Shown: positions 45,615-57,109, counted from the stretch's first letter. The stretch: 64,000 nt of DNA from Pseudopyrenochaeta lycopersici (GCA_003313425.1 NHZP01000010.1:1529696-1593695); one strand, 5' to 3'. Notes: generated by a model not told the origin, from the sequence alone. Numbers and translations are program-made.

Positions 45615-47811
45615 TAGGAGCAGACGCAGGATCAGCATTCGGGGCAGTAACAACAGCAGAGAAAGCGGCTAGACCCTAAGGAGAGGCTCACTAGCTTGTT
45701 AGCTAAGTGGGAAACTATTGAGCGTCAGGATAACAAGGCAATTAGCTAAATCGCTGAAGAGGCCTTAGCCTACGACCGCACTAGCTGGTTAAAACGGACG
45801 CAATAGGAGCAGCACCTTAAAGCCTACCCAGACTAGAAGCAGCTCGCCTACGCTGTGCGACCGCTAGGCGACGACGAGCTAGTATTACAATATACAGTAC
45901 GCCGCGTTGAAGAGGTAGTTAAGCAGGCTGTCAAGGGGCTCAGCTCGCTATCGATTAAGACGTTGCGCTGGCTACGTAGTGCAACACCACAGCAGTCTGA
46001 TTGTCGCCCTCTAGGTCGTATGCAGAAGATAGAAAGCTAACGTTGCGCAGCACGGCTCTAGGCACGACTTATTTGCTACTACCTGCAGTTAATTGCTGCT
46101 AGAGAGAAAGAGAAGGAGGAGGAAGACGCAGAGGATGGATTCTAGCATATCGTCCGCCTATTCCCCTAGCACAGAGGGTAGAAGCAGGAAGCAGTAAAGC
46201 TCTAGAGACTACTAACTACTACTAACAGAAGCAGTTACGTAGCTAAACAGCAGAAGGCTATCCTAAGCTTATCTAAGGCACTGTTCTGCTAGGAGGTATA
46301 CTGTCAGCCGTTTCATAGTAGTATAATCTACTTCCTCGCCGCGCTAGCTATTAACCTAGATATAAACTAACTACACGACGCCTTGCAGTTCTTAACGCTT
46401 CTTAGCTTAATTATCTACTACGTCCGCGTCCTAGCAGCTAAAGCTTTCCTCCTATCTACCTAGCGCGCAGAGTAGGGTGCTACTAAGACAGCTGCTCTAC
46501 TACATTAGCGAGCGCGCTATCTCGTTAATAGCTCGCATAGCCTAATAAGCATTATAATTAGTCTACTTACTTACGCTAAGTATATCTCTCTACGTACCCT
46601 AGGCTGTATTGCAGGCAGTATGTAGTAGTCTTCTAACTGCTAGACGTTCTTCCTTAAAGGCTAGCCTATTAAGCTAGAGCGCTTTTACGCTATAGCACAA
46701 GGACTAGTAGCGAAGGCAGAGCAGATCCTTTAGGGGGAACTGCTCTAGGTAGAGGAGCAGGCACAGTGACGCTCTACTAACCTAGCAGCTATCTAAGATA
46801 ATATAACAACAGCACAGTAAGTAGGCTGCTTCTTAACACTAGCTTAGCTTAAAGAGGGCAGGGACTAGGTTCTCGCGCGGCTCGCGAGCGTGCCAGCTAC
46901 GCAGCGACTATATATATTAAGAGGGGAGCAGGAAGGTAAGGAGGGTAATTAAGGCAGCTAAGTCTACTAAGCTAAGGCGTCTATACTATAGTATAAGCAA
47001 CAAGTGCAGTAATATCTCTAGCGCGTAGGACGCTTCCTTAAGCTACTCTGTCTCGCGGTCTATATTACAGGCAGGCAGCCAGCGCGCAGGCCTAAGTTAC
47101 TGTTAGTTTAGTAGCGTAATAGGGTGCTCTAGGATTATAACCTCTACATAATTAATAGGCAGGTTACGCTAGTTACCTGCTACTATAAGACGCAGGCGCA
47201 GTAGGATTAACCTAAGGTAGTTCCGCGCTTCCTGCTAGAGGCGGTAGGGCAGTTAATCGCAGCGTACCTGCTCTACGTACAGCCTCTGCGGGCGATACTG
47301 CTAGCTAGCTAAGGTAAAGTAGCTTTAGCATTAATAAACGACTACCTCTAGGTAGACAAGGATAAGCTCTAGGATATAGATAGGCTTACGCGTGCGTTAG
47401 CGGTTAAGTTAGTAGAGCTTCTAGGCACGCGGCTAATAATCTAGGAGTACTAGCACGTAGCTGTAGGTATTAGGCGCGAGGTAGTAGGACAGCGGTTTGC
47501 AGCAGGCTATTGTTAGGAGAAAAAGAGTCGCGGTAGTCACTAGGCGTTTGCGCCTAAGGTAGACGGTAGCAGTAACAGCGAGGAGGACGGAGAGGATCCG
47601 CTTAAGGTACAGAGTGGGCGTTTTACAACAACAGGACTAGTAGCCTATACTATACAGGCTAATATAGTATAGGGGCTAAGTATTTATTCAATTAACGTCT
47701 TCCGCACGTTAAGCTATAGCTGGCACGCCTTCCTTAGCTTCCTTCTACATACAGAGGCGAGTAGAAAGAGGAAGCAGGAGCAGAGCAGCCTAAGCGATAG
47801 AGACGAGACGC

Positions 47812-47955
47812 AGCAGTTCCAGCAGACGCAGCAGTTCCAGACGCAGCAGTTCCAGCAGACGCAGCAGATGCAGCAGTTCCAGCAATTCCAGCAATTCCAG
47901 CAGTTTGAGCAGTTTCAGCAGTTTCAGCAGTTCCAGCAGTGGCAACAGTGGCAAC
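47812..47955 (+). repeat. Gln-rich TTCCAGCAG repeat
   Basis: Interleaved units TTCCAGCAG, ACGCAGCAG and TTTCAGCAG encode QQF/QQT repeats inside TLH copy C where the ATP-binding motifs should be. Confidence 0.9.
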
Positions 47956-48636
47956 TGAGGCAGAATTAAAGGCAGTAGTTAATAAGTCGCATGTTATTAT
48001 TACAGCAGACTCGTGGCAGACAAAGCTGCACAGGCTAAAGGATCTTCAGCTGCTACCGTGCCAGCAGGTACTACTTACAGCTACGTTACCGCCGTCGCAG
48101 GAGAGGCAGCTACAGGAGGTAATGTTAATGCGCGGAGCAACAATTATCCGCGCAGAGACAACGCAGCGACGTAGGACGCAGTACACAGTAGTTCGCTGCA
48201 GGCGTAAGGTAGAGCTACAAGATACAGCTGTAGAGCTCGCGCGCAGGCTGATGGATAAGGCAAGGTTACTTAGTAGCGCGCAGGTAGCAGAGGTAGCAGT
48301 AGGACGAGAGGTAGCAAGAGCAAAAGGGGTCGTGTACTGTCGCAGCAAGGCGCTGTGTGAGCAGCTAGCAGGGCGGCTAGGCTGCGTAGCGTACCACGCA
48401 GGCATGCCCGGGCGCGCAGAGGTGCTAGAGAGGTAGAGGCAGTCAGGAGGGCTAATCACGTGCACGTCAGCGCTCAGAGTAGGAGTAGATATCGCGCAGG
48501 TACTCTTTACGCTGCATGTAGAGAGGCCGTGGGGGATAGTTGATTTCGTGCAGGAGAGCGGGCGAGCGCGAGGGGCAGGCAAGGCAGTGATTCTAGTAGT
48601 GCAAGGACAGCAGTGGCAGAAAGCTGAGGGAGAGGC

Positions 48637-48818
48637 AGAGCTAGAGGCAGAGGCAGAGGCAGAGGCAGAGGCAGAGGCAGAGGCAGAGGCAGAGGCAGAG
48701 GCAGAGGCAGAGGCAGAGGCAGAGGCAGAGGCAGAGGCAGAGGCAGAGGCAGAGGCAGAGGCAGAGGCAGAGGCAGAGGCAGAGGCAGAGGCAGAGGCAG
48801 AGGCAGAGGCAGAGGCAG
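48637..48818 (+). repeat. GAGGCA hexamer array
   Basis: About 30 perfect tandem copies of GAGGCA, encoding (Glu-Ala)n in TLH copy C. It is open in several frames on both strands, which makes spurious ORFs (poly-Leu/Cys and poly-Ser/Ala) on the minus strand. Confidence 0.98.
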
Positions 48819-49244
48819 AGGAGCAGCAACTGATGAACGATAGCGAGGTGATGGACGCGTTTATCAGCACAGTAGGTTGTCGAAGAGCAGTAATAAGTTA
48901 GTATATGGACGGCAGGCGATTATCTTGCAGACAGCTACAGGCAAGAGCAAATACAGGAGTAGACGGCGCAGCAGACGGCGCAGCAGAAGGCGTAGAGATA
49001 GCGTTCTGCGATAACTGTGAGGAGCAGGAGTATAAAGGGCAGAAACAGTGGCAGGACGAGGAGCAGCTACAGGCGAGGCAGGAGCAGGTAGTACGGGCGA
49101 AGCTCGATGAGCTATCGCAGACAACGTGTCCATACTGCTGGGGTATGTTGCATGAAGTATTCAGGAGGGAGGAGGGTAAGGTAGCAGTACAGCAGGAGGA
49201 AGAGGAGGAGGAGTATGAGGCAGGGCAGCAAGAGGAGGAAGAGG

Positions 49245-49385
49245 CGGAGCAACAGACTGAGCAGCAAGCTGAGCAGCAAGCTGAGCGGCAGGCCGAGCAG
49301 CAGACCAAGCTGCAGACTGAGCAGCAGACCGAGCAGCAGGCTGAGCAGCAGGCCGAGCAGCAGGCCGAGCAGCAGGCTGAGGAGG
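49245..49385 (+). repeat. 12-bp Gln/Glu-coding repeat
   Basis: Units GAGCAGCAGGC(T/C) encode EQQA repeats near the C-terminus of TLH copy C. Confidence 0.9.
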
Positions 49386-49860
49386 AGCTTGAGCAGAGAG
49401 AGCGCGAGGCGGCAGTACATAGTCTGTGGCAGTGTCCGCGACTTGGGCAGGAGGGGTTGCAGGAGATAGAGGAGCTGCGGAAGAGGGTGCGATATAGCAG
49501 GGAGGTTTAAACATGCTGGAAGTGCGGACTGCCAGAGCGTCTCTGCGGTAGAGAGCAGGGTAGGAGGCAGGTAGATTGCGCATGGCCGAACGTAGCGATA
49601 GCAGTACTATATGGGCTACAAGCAGCAGCAGAGGCAAAAGTAAAGCTAGAGGTAGGTAGAGGAATTCAAGATAGTAGGCTTTAGGAGGTAGGATATCGAG
49701 GGCAGGTAGATAGTAAGGAGGAGCTAGGTAGATGGATAGGAGAGGTATATCAAGATAGGCGGATTTTTAAGCATATTACTAGTAAAGGAGTAGCTAGTAT
49801 TATATATAGTATCTTAGAAGAGGAAAGAAAGAAATAGATATAATTTATATAGTATTTATA

Positions 49861-51660
49861 AAAGAATAGTTAACTAGTTTAAATAAGAAAAAAGAAGAAG
49901 AAAGTAAAGTAATTTAATATAAGATATTAGAAAGAGAGTAAATAATAGATAGCTGTATTTAATAAGAAAAAGAAGAAAGAGAGTAAAGTAATTTAATATA
50001 AGATATTAGAAAGAAAGTTAAGAATAGCTAGCTACTTTAAATAATATATAGAATAGCTATAATTAGGTTAATTTTTAGAAAAATTAAGTTTATATATAAG
50101 TTTTAGTAGAAAATACTATATAAAACTATTCTAGAAATATAGTAGTATAACTTTTATAGTAGTATAACTTTTCTAGTAGTATAATAAACGGTTATTAAAA
50201 TATAATAGTTAAAAGATAAAAAGAAAAGAAGAAGAAAAGTATTAGACTTAATAATTAATAATATTATAGTAAAGAATAGTTTTTAAAGTAAAGTAAATAA
50301 AATAGTAGTAAAGAAGAATATAGTAAGTAAAGTTATAGTAAGTAAAGCAGAAGTAAGTAAAGTAGAAGATAAAATAGTAGTATATAAGATAGTAGGAAGT
50401 AAGATAGTAGAAAATAAGATAGTAAGTTAAATTATAGCTAAAGTAGTAGTAAGTAAAAGAGTAGATAATATAGTAGTAGGTAATATAGTAGATAAAGTAG
50501 TAGATAGGAAAGTAGTAGGTAAAGTAGTTAATAAGTAAGTAGGTAAAATAAAAGTAGATAAAGTAGTAGTAAAAGAAGTAAAAGTAAATAATAGGTTAGT
50601 AGTATTAATAGGAAAAAAGAAGAGAAAAGTAAAATAATTAAAACATAGTATAAAGACGAGTAAATAATAAGTAATTATAATTAAAAGAAAGAGGTTAAAA
50701 AGAGTAAAGTAATAAAAGATAAGTTAAAAAGTGGAAAGTAATAAAATAGAGGTTAAAGAAGAATAGATAGTAAGTAAGTAGTGTTACTTAGAAAAAAAAA
50801 GATAGTATAATAATATAAAAGAGTATAGTATATAGAGTTATTATAAGTAATAGAGTAGATAGTATAGTAGAAGTAATATTATAAAAGTTCCGAATTTAAT
50901 AAGAATAAAATAGTAGGAATAGTTTTAAAGTTAATAAGAATAATAAAAGTAAGTAGTAAGTAGTTAAAGACTAAGTAGTAAATAGTATTATAAAAAAAAT
51001 AAAAGTAAAGTAATATAATATAGTAGAGAAGAATAGTAAGTTATAAGTAATAGAGTAGGTAGTATAGTAGAAGTAGTAAAATTAAGATTTAGCATTTTAA
51101 GAAAATAGGACAGTAGAAATAATTTTAAATTTATTAAGAAATATTATTTAAAGTTAGTATAAGTAGATAGTAGTAGGTAGAAAGTAGTTTTATGTTATTA
51201 AGGTTAAAAAAAGGAAAGTAATAGAATATAGTATAAGAGTAGAAAGATAGTAGGTATATAGTTTATAGTTTTAGTTAGTTAAAAAAGAGATTAGTAATTT
51301 AATATAGTATAGAAGGAGATAGATAGTAGAGTTTTAGTTTGTAGTTTTATAGAGTTAAGAGTTAAGAAAACAAAGTAATAGTATAAAAGTAATAGTATAG
51401 AAGTAATAGTATAAATAGTAAGGTTTTCGTAAGTAGTATTATAGAGAAAAGAAAAAGAAGAGTAAAGTAATTATATAAAGTATTAAGGGAGATAAATAGT
51501 AGAGATTTGGTATCTAGTTTTATAGGAGTAAGAAAGAAGAGAGTAAAGTAATATAATATAGTATAGAGAGAGAAAGATAGTAGGGATTCGCTAACCAGTT
51601 TTATAGAGGTAAGAAAGAGGAGAGTGAAGCGATAGGATATAGTATAGAGGGCGAAAGATA
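49861..51660. other. C-poor AT/purine-rich tract after TLH copy C
   Basis: About 1.8 kb made of degenerate AGTAGTA / GATAGTA-like units with very few C on the + strand. No gene. Similar in position to the C-free tract that follows copy D. Confidence 0.75.
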
Positions 51661-52161
51661 GTGGGGATTTGCTAACCGCTTCTAACAGCAAAGACCGAAG
51701 GGATTAAGGTCGTTTTTGGGGTTAATCCCCTGAAAAACCCTAGCAGTTGGGGCCTTAATCCCTAAGGTCGATAATATCAATGGGATTAAGGTCTGAACTT
51801 GCGTGGATTGCGCTGCAACTTCACAGTCTAATGCATCTAACTCCGTTGCGTTGATTGAACCAACTTTCATGACGATTGGACAAGTATGTCGTGAGATATT
51901 TAATGAAAAGTGTAATGGTTTTCGTGGTTGTTAGGGTAGGCCGTGCGCGTTTGAGTTGAGTAACAATGCCAAGATTAGGGTTTCGAGACACCATACAAAG
52001 TGCCCGGGGGAGAGTCCGACAGCGTGATAGACAAGGCATCACAAAAAGAAAGTTCATTGAAGTACAGTAATTTCCGTTAGAACGACCGCGAGGATTGCAA
52101 CCATATAAGGAAGAGAAAGGGCAATTTTATAGAGTATATATTGTCTATGTAGATTAATACA
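51661..52161 (+). promoter_or_regulatory. Upstream region of intact TLH copy D
   Basis: 500 bp of undecayed sequence. GGGATTAAGGTC appears in direct (51699, 51781) and inverted (CCTTAATCCC, 51753) orientation, giving a clustered palindromic motif about 400 bp before the start codon: candidate regulatory sites. A TATATA stretch is at about 52134-52140. The + strand loses CpT dinucleotides from about 51866 onward, which may mark the transcription start zone. Confidence 0.4.
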
Positions 52162-55100
52162 ATGGAGCAGTTTACCAGCATTTTTGAGTATTTGCCAGCA
52201 CAGCGCATCGCCGTATGCAAGAGCCACCAACAGGGTGTTATTAAATCCCAGTTGAAGACCCATTTAGACACCAAGCATCAGGAATATGTTCGCAGGACAC
52301 GTTGGGAAATCGTCGAGGTAGTACAGGCAGAGGCATCATTGCAACAATGGGCCATGACCCAAGACGAGGTTGTTTACCCCAGCCCAGAGTCCAGCCCGTT
52401 GCCCCATTTGCCGGTGTACCACGACGGATTGCGTTGCCAGCAGTGCCCGTACGTTAATCGTAGCATCAAACGTATCCAAGAGCATTGTCGACAAGAGCAT
52501 GGTTGGAAGGGGGACAGTCGGCCGAAGCCAGGGCGTCCGTCAGGCACGCGAACCATGTGGGCAACCGTGTCATGCCAAAAGTTCCAAAACACCAGTAAGA
52601 TGGGCCGATTGTTTGAGGTCAGCGCAGCCACAGAGGCCCAGCACACAGGCGACGCGGACGTGGACGTAAGCCGGGCGATTGAGGAGTCGTTGGTCCAGGC
52701 CACAGCCCAGTTAGAGGAGTTGGAAGAGAAGAAGAATTCCACCATCCAAGCCAACGACGACCGGTACGATTTTAGCAAGTGGTTGGATCGAGCGGGTTGG
52801 GCCCGACATTTGAAAGGGTTGAAGCGTGATTGGTTGTTAACAATGGCGACAAAGCCCACGACCAAGGAGCGCGCATTGTACGAGGTATGTTGGGCAGCAC
52901 GCATGGTCATGTGGCGGGCACAGCAGGCGTCCAAGGCAAGTGTGGTCGGGTTACCAGCCATGATGTACATCAATCGGCGAGAGTTTGGTGGCAAGGGCAA
53001 CGAGAAGCCGTTCAATGCGCAGCAAACAGGAAAAACAATGGTCAGGTACAGCAATTGGTGGTTGGAGATTATTTCATACATTTGGCGGACCCACGAGTTG
53101 CCCGTTGTCAGCAGCCGCAACGACGACGTGGAGGTGGAAGGAAAGAGACCGCCGTATCACATCAGTGGCAGGCAGGATATGTGGTTGCAAAAGATCAAGA
53201 TGATCGTAGGGCGGGACCAGGAGGAGGATTGGTTTGAGGAGATGGAGTCGGACGGCGAGGGCGACGAGGAGAGGTTGGACGAGACGCAGGAGGAGGAATT
53301 AGAGGGCCATGTGTTGCAGTTCATGTTAGCATTGTTGGACCATTTTTTGGGCGACAGTGAGTACACGAGCGCGTTGATCAGTGGTATGGCCGTGTTGGGG
53401 ATCAGCGCCGAGGACGGTTGGTTGAGCCCGTTGGTATACACGCCCAAGCAGGCCGCCATCGTCAACACATCACGCATGTTGGTGTTGTACAAGTCGACCC
53501 AGTTGCGGCAGCAAGAAGTAGGCAAGTTAATGGCCGAGGGTTGGGGAGCAGAAGATGCAAAAGCCATGGCACCAAGCCATTTCCATTTGGTGCAGGAGAT
53601 GGCCCAGCGGTTTATGACGTTGACCGATTACAATGGCAAGCCAACGCCCATTGATTATATACAGCGGTTGAAGGCATTTGGATTCCACATCCGGTACAAC
53701 ACGAACGCAGAGGGAGTGGTCGATTGGAACGGCGATACGTTGTTGTACCGTAACATCCGGTTCAGCATGCCGCAAATGCGGTCGATGATCCACGGCACAA
53801 TGGCCAGCACACGACAACAGATTGTAAGGGATTTAATGTTGTTGCAGATAGACGACGAGGGCGCGATAGCCAAAGACACAACGGCGTTGCCAGTCATCGA
53901 TTGGGCAAGGTTGGTCGACAATGCAGCCGAGCAGCGGGTTGGGTGGAGTTTCATGGAAGACCCGCGCAACAAAAATGCCACAAGCGTAGATGATCCCAAG
54001 CAGTGGTTAGCGCAGCGGGTACAGAAGGAAAAGGCCATACAAAATAGTTTTATCGACGTTGAGGTGACACGGGCGGCGTTACCCAGAGGTGGAAGCGTGG
54101 TGTGGTTACGGGACCGCATACAGGCATACGGGCAAGCCATGAAAGAAGCCCGACACAAGTTGGCAGCGTTAGTCCATATGACAGGAGGTGCACCAGCGCG
54201 GGCGACGGAGTTGGTGACGGTCAAATACAAAAATAGCGCGAATGGTGACAGTCGAGGAATTTTTATCGAAGATGGGTTGGTAGTGTTTGTTACCAAATAT
54301 CACAAGAATATCGGACAGTCAGGCAACGGTAAAGTAATCCACCGATATTTACCACGCGAAGTAGGCGAATTAGTCGTTTATTATTTGTGGTTCGCCAGCC
54401 CGTTTTGGCACCAGATCGAGGGGGCGGTTCGTGGCAAGGCGGTAGACACGAGCGCATATATGTGGGAGCCCCAGCCGGAGCAGGGTTGGCAGAAACCCGA
54501 GAGGAAAAGAAGACGCGGTGCCGAGAGCGTCCAGTGCCGCAGCAAGAGCGCAAAGAGAGACAGCAGATGCCGCAGCGTCGGTCGAGCGAGCCAGGATTCG
54601 TGGGAAGAGGGGGCCGAGTCGGGTGACGATACAGAGCAACCAGACGACCAGCAGCGCCCCATAGAGTTGTGGAACACCAACCGGGTCAAGCACGCGATGC
54701 AGAAAGCATCGTTGCCGCATATGGGTGTCAAGTTAAATGTGCAGGCGTGGAGACATGGCACCAAGGCGATGTACCGTCGATACATTCACAACCGGGCCGC
54801 GGTCAAGGCATTTTTAGACGCCGACGAGGACAGTGACGGTTCAGAAAACGAAGATGAGTTTTTCGACATCCAGACAGGTCACGGCAGCCGCATGGCCGGC
54901 GGCATATACGGACGACCCGTCACGGAGGCCATGTTCAGCGTCGAGGCGAAGAGGGTCGGGTTACGTTTGGCCAGCATGGAGTGGCATGCGTTTTTGCAGA
55001 TTCCGTCCACCATGTCGATGAAACCGCGGAAAGGCACGCAGGCAGCAGCAGCCCGTAAAGAAGCAGTAGAGGAAGAATACCGTCGGTGGAAGATGATGCG

Positions 55101-56967
55101 GTTGGTGGACGTAGACGCCGAGTTGAAGAATTTGTTGGGGGACCAGGCCGAATTCCGCAGCGTCCAAAGGCCAGCCATCCAAGCGATTATGCAGCACAAG
55201 AGCCCAGTAGTAGCCATCATGGGCACAGGGGCCGGCAAGAGCGTGTTGTTCATGTTGCCAGCGTCGGTGTCCACCGGGGTGACGATCGTGATTGTTCCGT
55301 TGGTTGCATTGCGGTTCGACATGAAAGAGCGGTGCGAGCAGTTGGGCATTGTCAGTGCAGAATGGAACAGTCGACGGCCGCACGAGTCCGCGCAAGTCAT
55401 GTTTGTAACGCCCGAGGCAGCGGTGGGCGAGATGTTTGGCGATTACATCACCCGACAGCGGTTGATAGGACGTTTGGATCGGATTGTGGTGGACGAGTGT
55501 CATGCCGTATTAGATTCGTTGGACGGTTTCCGTAGCCGGATGTTGAAGTTGAGAAGTTTGGTTCGAGTGGAGACACAGATGGTGTATTTAACGGCGACAT
55601 TGCGGCCCAGCGAAGAGCAGCAGTTCATCGACGTGATGGGATTACCGTCCAAGAGGCAGTGCCAGTGGTTCCGCGGACAGACGACGCGTAAGAACATCCG
55701 ATATCGAGTACATGCGTACGACACAGCCGACGAGCAGCAAGCAGTCCAGCATTTGGTGGAGGATTTGAAGAATAAGTACCCGTTGCCCGGCCAGGTTGTT
55801 GTGTATTGCGGTTTAGTGAAGCGAACAAAAGACATGGCCAAGAAGTTAGGGGCCGTTTGTTACCATCGGGAAGTTGGCAGTATCGAAGAGAAGAAGGAGA
55901 TTGTCAAACAATTAACCAGTGGACAACAGCAGGTGTTCACAGCGACCAACGCGTTAGGGTTAGGGATCGATGCGCCGACGATCCGCGCGGTAGTTCACAT
56001 AGGCACAATCCGCAAGATGCGGCATTACGCACAAGAAAGTGGCCGGGCAGGGCGTGATGGTAAGCCGAGTGAGGCAATCATCATGCGAGGGTATCGGAAA
56101 ACACGACAAGGGAGGGTGTATGGTAAGTTTGGCAAGGACGTGGAGGCAGAGATGCAGGATTTGATTGCGGGAGAGGGGTGTATGCGGAAGGTGATTGACC
56201 AGGCGATGGATGGGGCGGATGGAGTGGATGGGGTGGACACGCGGTGGGAGTGCGAGGAGGATGAGGAGCGGTGTCAACGTTGCGCGAGGCCAGGGGTAGG
56301 GAGGGCGCAGGAAGAGGAGTGGGTGACAGCAGAAAAGATGGAGTTTGAGCAGCAGGGCAGGGGGCGGAAATGGTTGGCGGAGCAAGAGATGGAGCGGCAG
56401 TGCAGAGAAGCAGCAGAGGTGGAGGCATTGGTGGAGTTGATGGAGGAGTGGCGGGTAGGGTGTCAGTTGTGCCGGGCGTGGGGGGAAGATGGAAGGGGAC
56501 ATGAGTTGGAGGATTGCGTTCACGAGCAGGCGGAGAACGCGCGAGAAGGGTGCGAGAGGTTCCAGAAGGATTGGATTTATGTTAAGTTTTCATGTTGTTA
56601 TGATTGTAAATTGCCGCAGGCGTTATGCAGGAGTTTTGAGATGGATATCATGGATGGGGGGTACAGAAAAAAGGCAGGGAGAAGATGTCAGTACGAGGGC
56701 GTGTTGATGAAGACATTGGTAGTGGCGTTAATGCGGGAGGTGTTTAAGGTTCCGGAGTTTTTTCACGGGGCGATAAAAGAGGATGGGGTTGCGGGGGGGT
56801 TGGGGTTTGAGGAGGACGAGGAGGACGAGGAGGACGAGGACGAGGTTGTTGGGGGGACATTCCGGGCGATCGTGCAATGGGGGAGCGGGAGGAAGCGATG
56901 GGGAGGGATTGAAGGGAACAAGTTGAGTTGGATTATTGGGAGGATTGTTGGGTGTTTGAAGGGTTAG
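52162..56967 (+). CDS. Intact telomere-linked RecQ-type helicase with recombinase-like centre (TLH copy D)
   Basis: Intronless, 1601 aa. N-terminus: two zinc-finger-like segments, C19-H22-H34-H39 and C92/C95/H107/H112, like the OrsD/DUF3505-type head of fungal TLH proteins. Centre (about 670-920): R680 in APARATEL, a VTKYHK strand, WRH at 863-865, and GH at 906-907 with Y916, resembling the catalytic layout of tyrosine recombinases. Helicase: Walker A GTGAGKS at 1021-1027, DECH at 1111-1114, TAT at 1144-1146, QESGRAGRDG at 1291-1300. C-terminus: Cys pairs (CQRC, CQLC, CCYDC) and acidic runs. Such genes lie next to telomeres in many fungi; a role in telomere maintenance or survival is assumed from family. 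It is the only undamaged copy among four. Leu is encoded only by TTG/TTA, because + strand CpT is absent. Confidence 0.9.
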   Translation: MEQFTSIFEYLPAQRIAVCKSHQQGVIKSQLKTHLDTKHQEYVRRTRWEIVEVVQAEASLQQWAMTQDEVVYPSPESSPLPHLPVYHDGLRCQQCPYVNRSIKRIQEHCRQEHGWKGDSRPKPGRPSGTRTMWATVSCQKFQNTSKMGRLFEVSAATEAQHTGDADVDVSRAIEESLVQATAQLEELEEKKNSTIQANDDRYDFSKWLDRAGWARHLKGLKRDWLLTMATKPTTKERALYEVCWAARMVMWRAQQASKASVVGLPAMMYINRREFGGKGNEKPFNAQQTGKTMVRYSNWWLEIISYIWRTHELPVVSSRNDDVEVEGKRPPYHISGRQDMWLQKIKMIVGRDQEEDWFEEMESDGEGDEERLDETQEEELEGHVLQFMLALLDHFLGDSEYTSALISGMAVLGISAEDGWLSPLVYTPKQAAIVNTSRMLVLYKSTQLRQQEVGKLMAEGWGAEDAKAMAPSHFHLVQEMAQRFMTLTDYNGKPTPIDYIQRLKAFGFHIRYNTNAEGVVDWNGDTLLYRNIRFSMPQMRSMIHGTMASTRQQIVRDLMLLQIDDEGAIAKDTTALPVIDWARLVDNAAEQRVGWSFMEDPRNKNATSVDDPKQWLAQRVQKEKAIQNSFIDVEVTRAALPRGGSVVWLRDRIQAYGQAMKEARHKLAALVHMTGGAPARATELVTVKYKNSANGDSRGIFIEDGLVVFVTKYHKNIGQSGNGKVIHRYLPREVGELVVYYLWFASPFWHQIEGAVRGKAVDTSAYMWEPQPEQGWQKPERKRRRGAESVQCRSKSAKRDSRCRSVGRASQDSWEEGAESGDDTEQPDDQQRPIELWNTNRVKHAMQKASLPHMGVKLNVQAWRHGTKAMYRRYIHNRAAVKAFLDADEDSDGSENEDEFFDIQTGHGSRMAGGIYGRPVTEAMFSVEAKRVGLRLASMEWHAFLQIPSTMSMKPRKGTQAAAARKEAVEEEYRRWKMMRLVDVDAELKNLLGDQAEFRSVQRPAIQAIMQHKSPVVAIMGTGAGKSVLFMLPASVSTGVTIVIVPLVALRFDMKERCEQLGIVSAEWNSRRPHESAQVMFVTPEAAVGEMFGDYITRQRLIGRLDRIVVDECHAVLDSLDGFRSRMLKLRSLVRVETQMVYLTATLRPSEEQQFIDVMGLPSKRQCQWFRGQTTRKNIRYRVHAYDTADEQQAVQHLVEDLKNKYPLPGQVVVYCGLVKRTKDMAKKLGAVCYHREVGSIEEKKEIVKQLTSGQQQVFTATNALGLGIDAPTIRAVVHIGTIRKMRHYAQESGRAGRDGKPSEAIIMRGYRKTRQGRVYGKFGKDVEAEMQDLIAGEGCMRKVIDQAMDGADGVDGVDTRWECEEDEERCQRCARPGVGRAQEEEWVTAEKMEFEQQGRGRKWLAEQEMERQCREAAEVEALVELMEEWRVGCQLCRAWGEDGRGHELEDCVHEQAENAREGCERFQKDWIYVKFSCCYDCKLPQALCRSFEMDIMDGGYRKKAGRRCQYEGVLMKTLVVALMREVFKVPEFFHGAIKEDGVAGGLGFEEDEEDEEDEDEVVGGTFRAIVQWGSGRKRWGGIEGNKLSWIIGRIVGCLKG

Positions 56968-57109
56968 GGTCACGTGAGTGGCATGAGACCCCAGTGGGAT
57001 CCGGAGTGACATTTTCAAAACAGTACAGTATAACGTAATAGAGGCAGTAGCAGTACAGGGTTTGTAAGGGTGTAAGGAGTGTTTTTGATAGTTATTTGAT
57101 AAGAGTTGG

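Larger units (their letters stand above)
44731..49860 (+). pseudogene. Telomere-linked helicase copy C, partly decayed
   Basis: The first 2.8 kb matches copy A but with fewer stops. At about 47610 it reads QSGRSTTTGLVAYT followed by SYSWHAFLSF, aligning with copy D QTGHGSRMAGGIYGR ... MEWHAFLQI. The front helicase motifs (Walker A, DECH) are missing: after a Gln-rich repeat the frame 47939-48436 starts at the TATLPPSQE (motif III) region, then VVYCRSKALCEQLAGRLG, TSALRVGVDIAQVLF and QESGRARG (motif VI). Then an EA repeat, a Cys-rich segment FCDNCEEQ, TCPYCWGML, a Gln/Glu repeat and CWKCGLPERLCG. Several stops break it. Deletion of the ATP-binding motifs means it cannot encode an active helicase. 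Confidence 0.8.

Noticed and set aside
48046..48870. 274-aa minus-strand ORF rich in Ser-Ala, and poly-Leu/Cys ORF 48641-48829
   Set aside because: Produced by the GAGGCA hexamer array read backwards; the plus strand carries the helicase motifs.
51362..51691. 109-aa minus-strand ORF rich in Phe/Leu
   Set aside because: Low-complexity product of the C-poor purine-rich tract; no start context or domain.
56025..56523. Long minus-strand Pro-rich ORFs opposite the helicase end
   Set aside because: Shadow of the intact plus-strand TLH; lack of CpT on + means lack of ApG on the other strand, which removes TAG stops there and makes long antisense ORFs.
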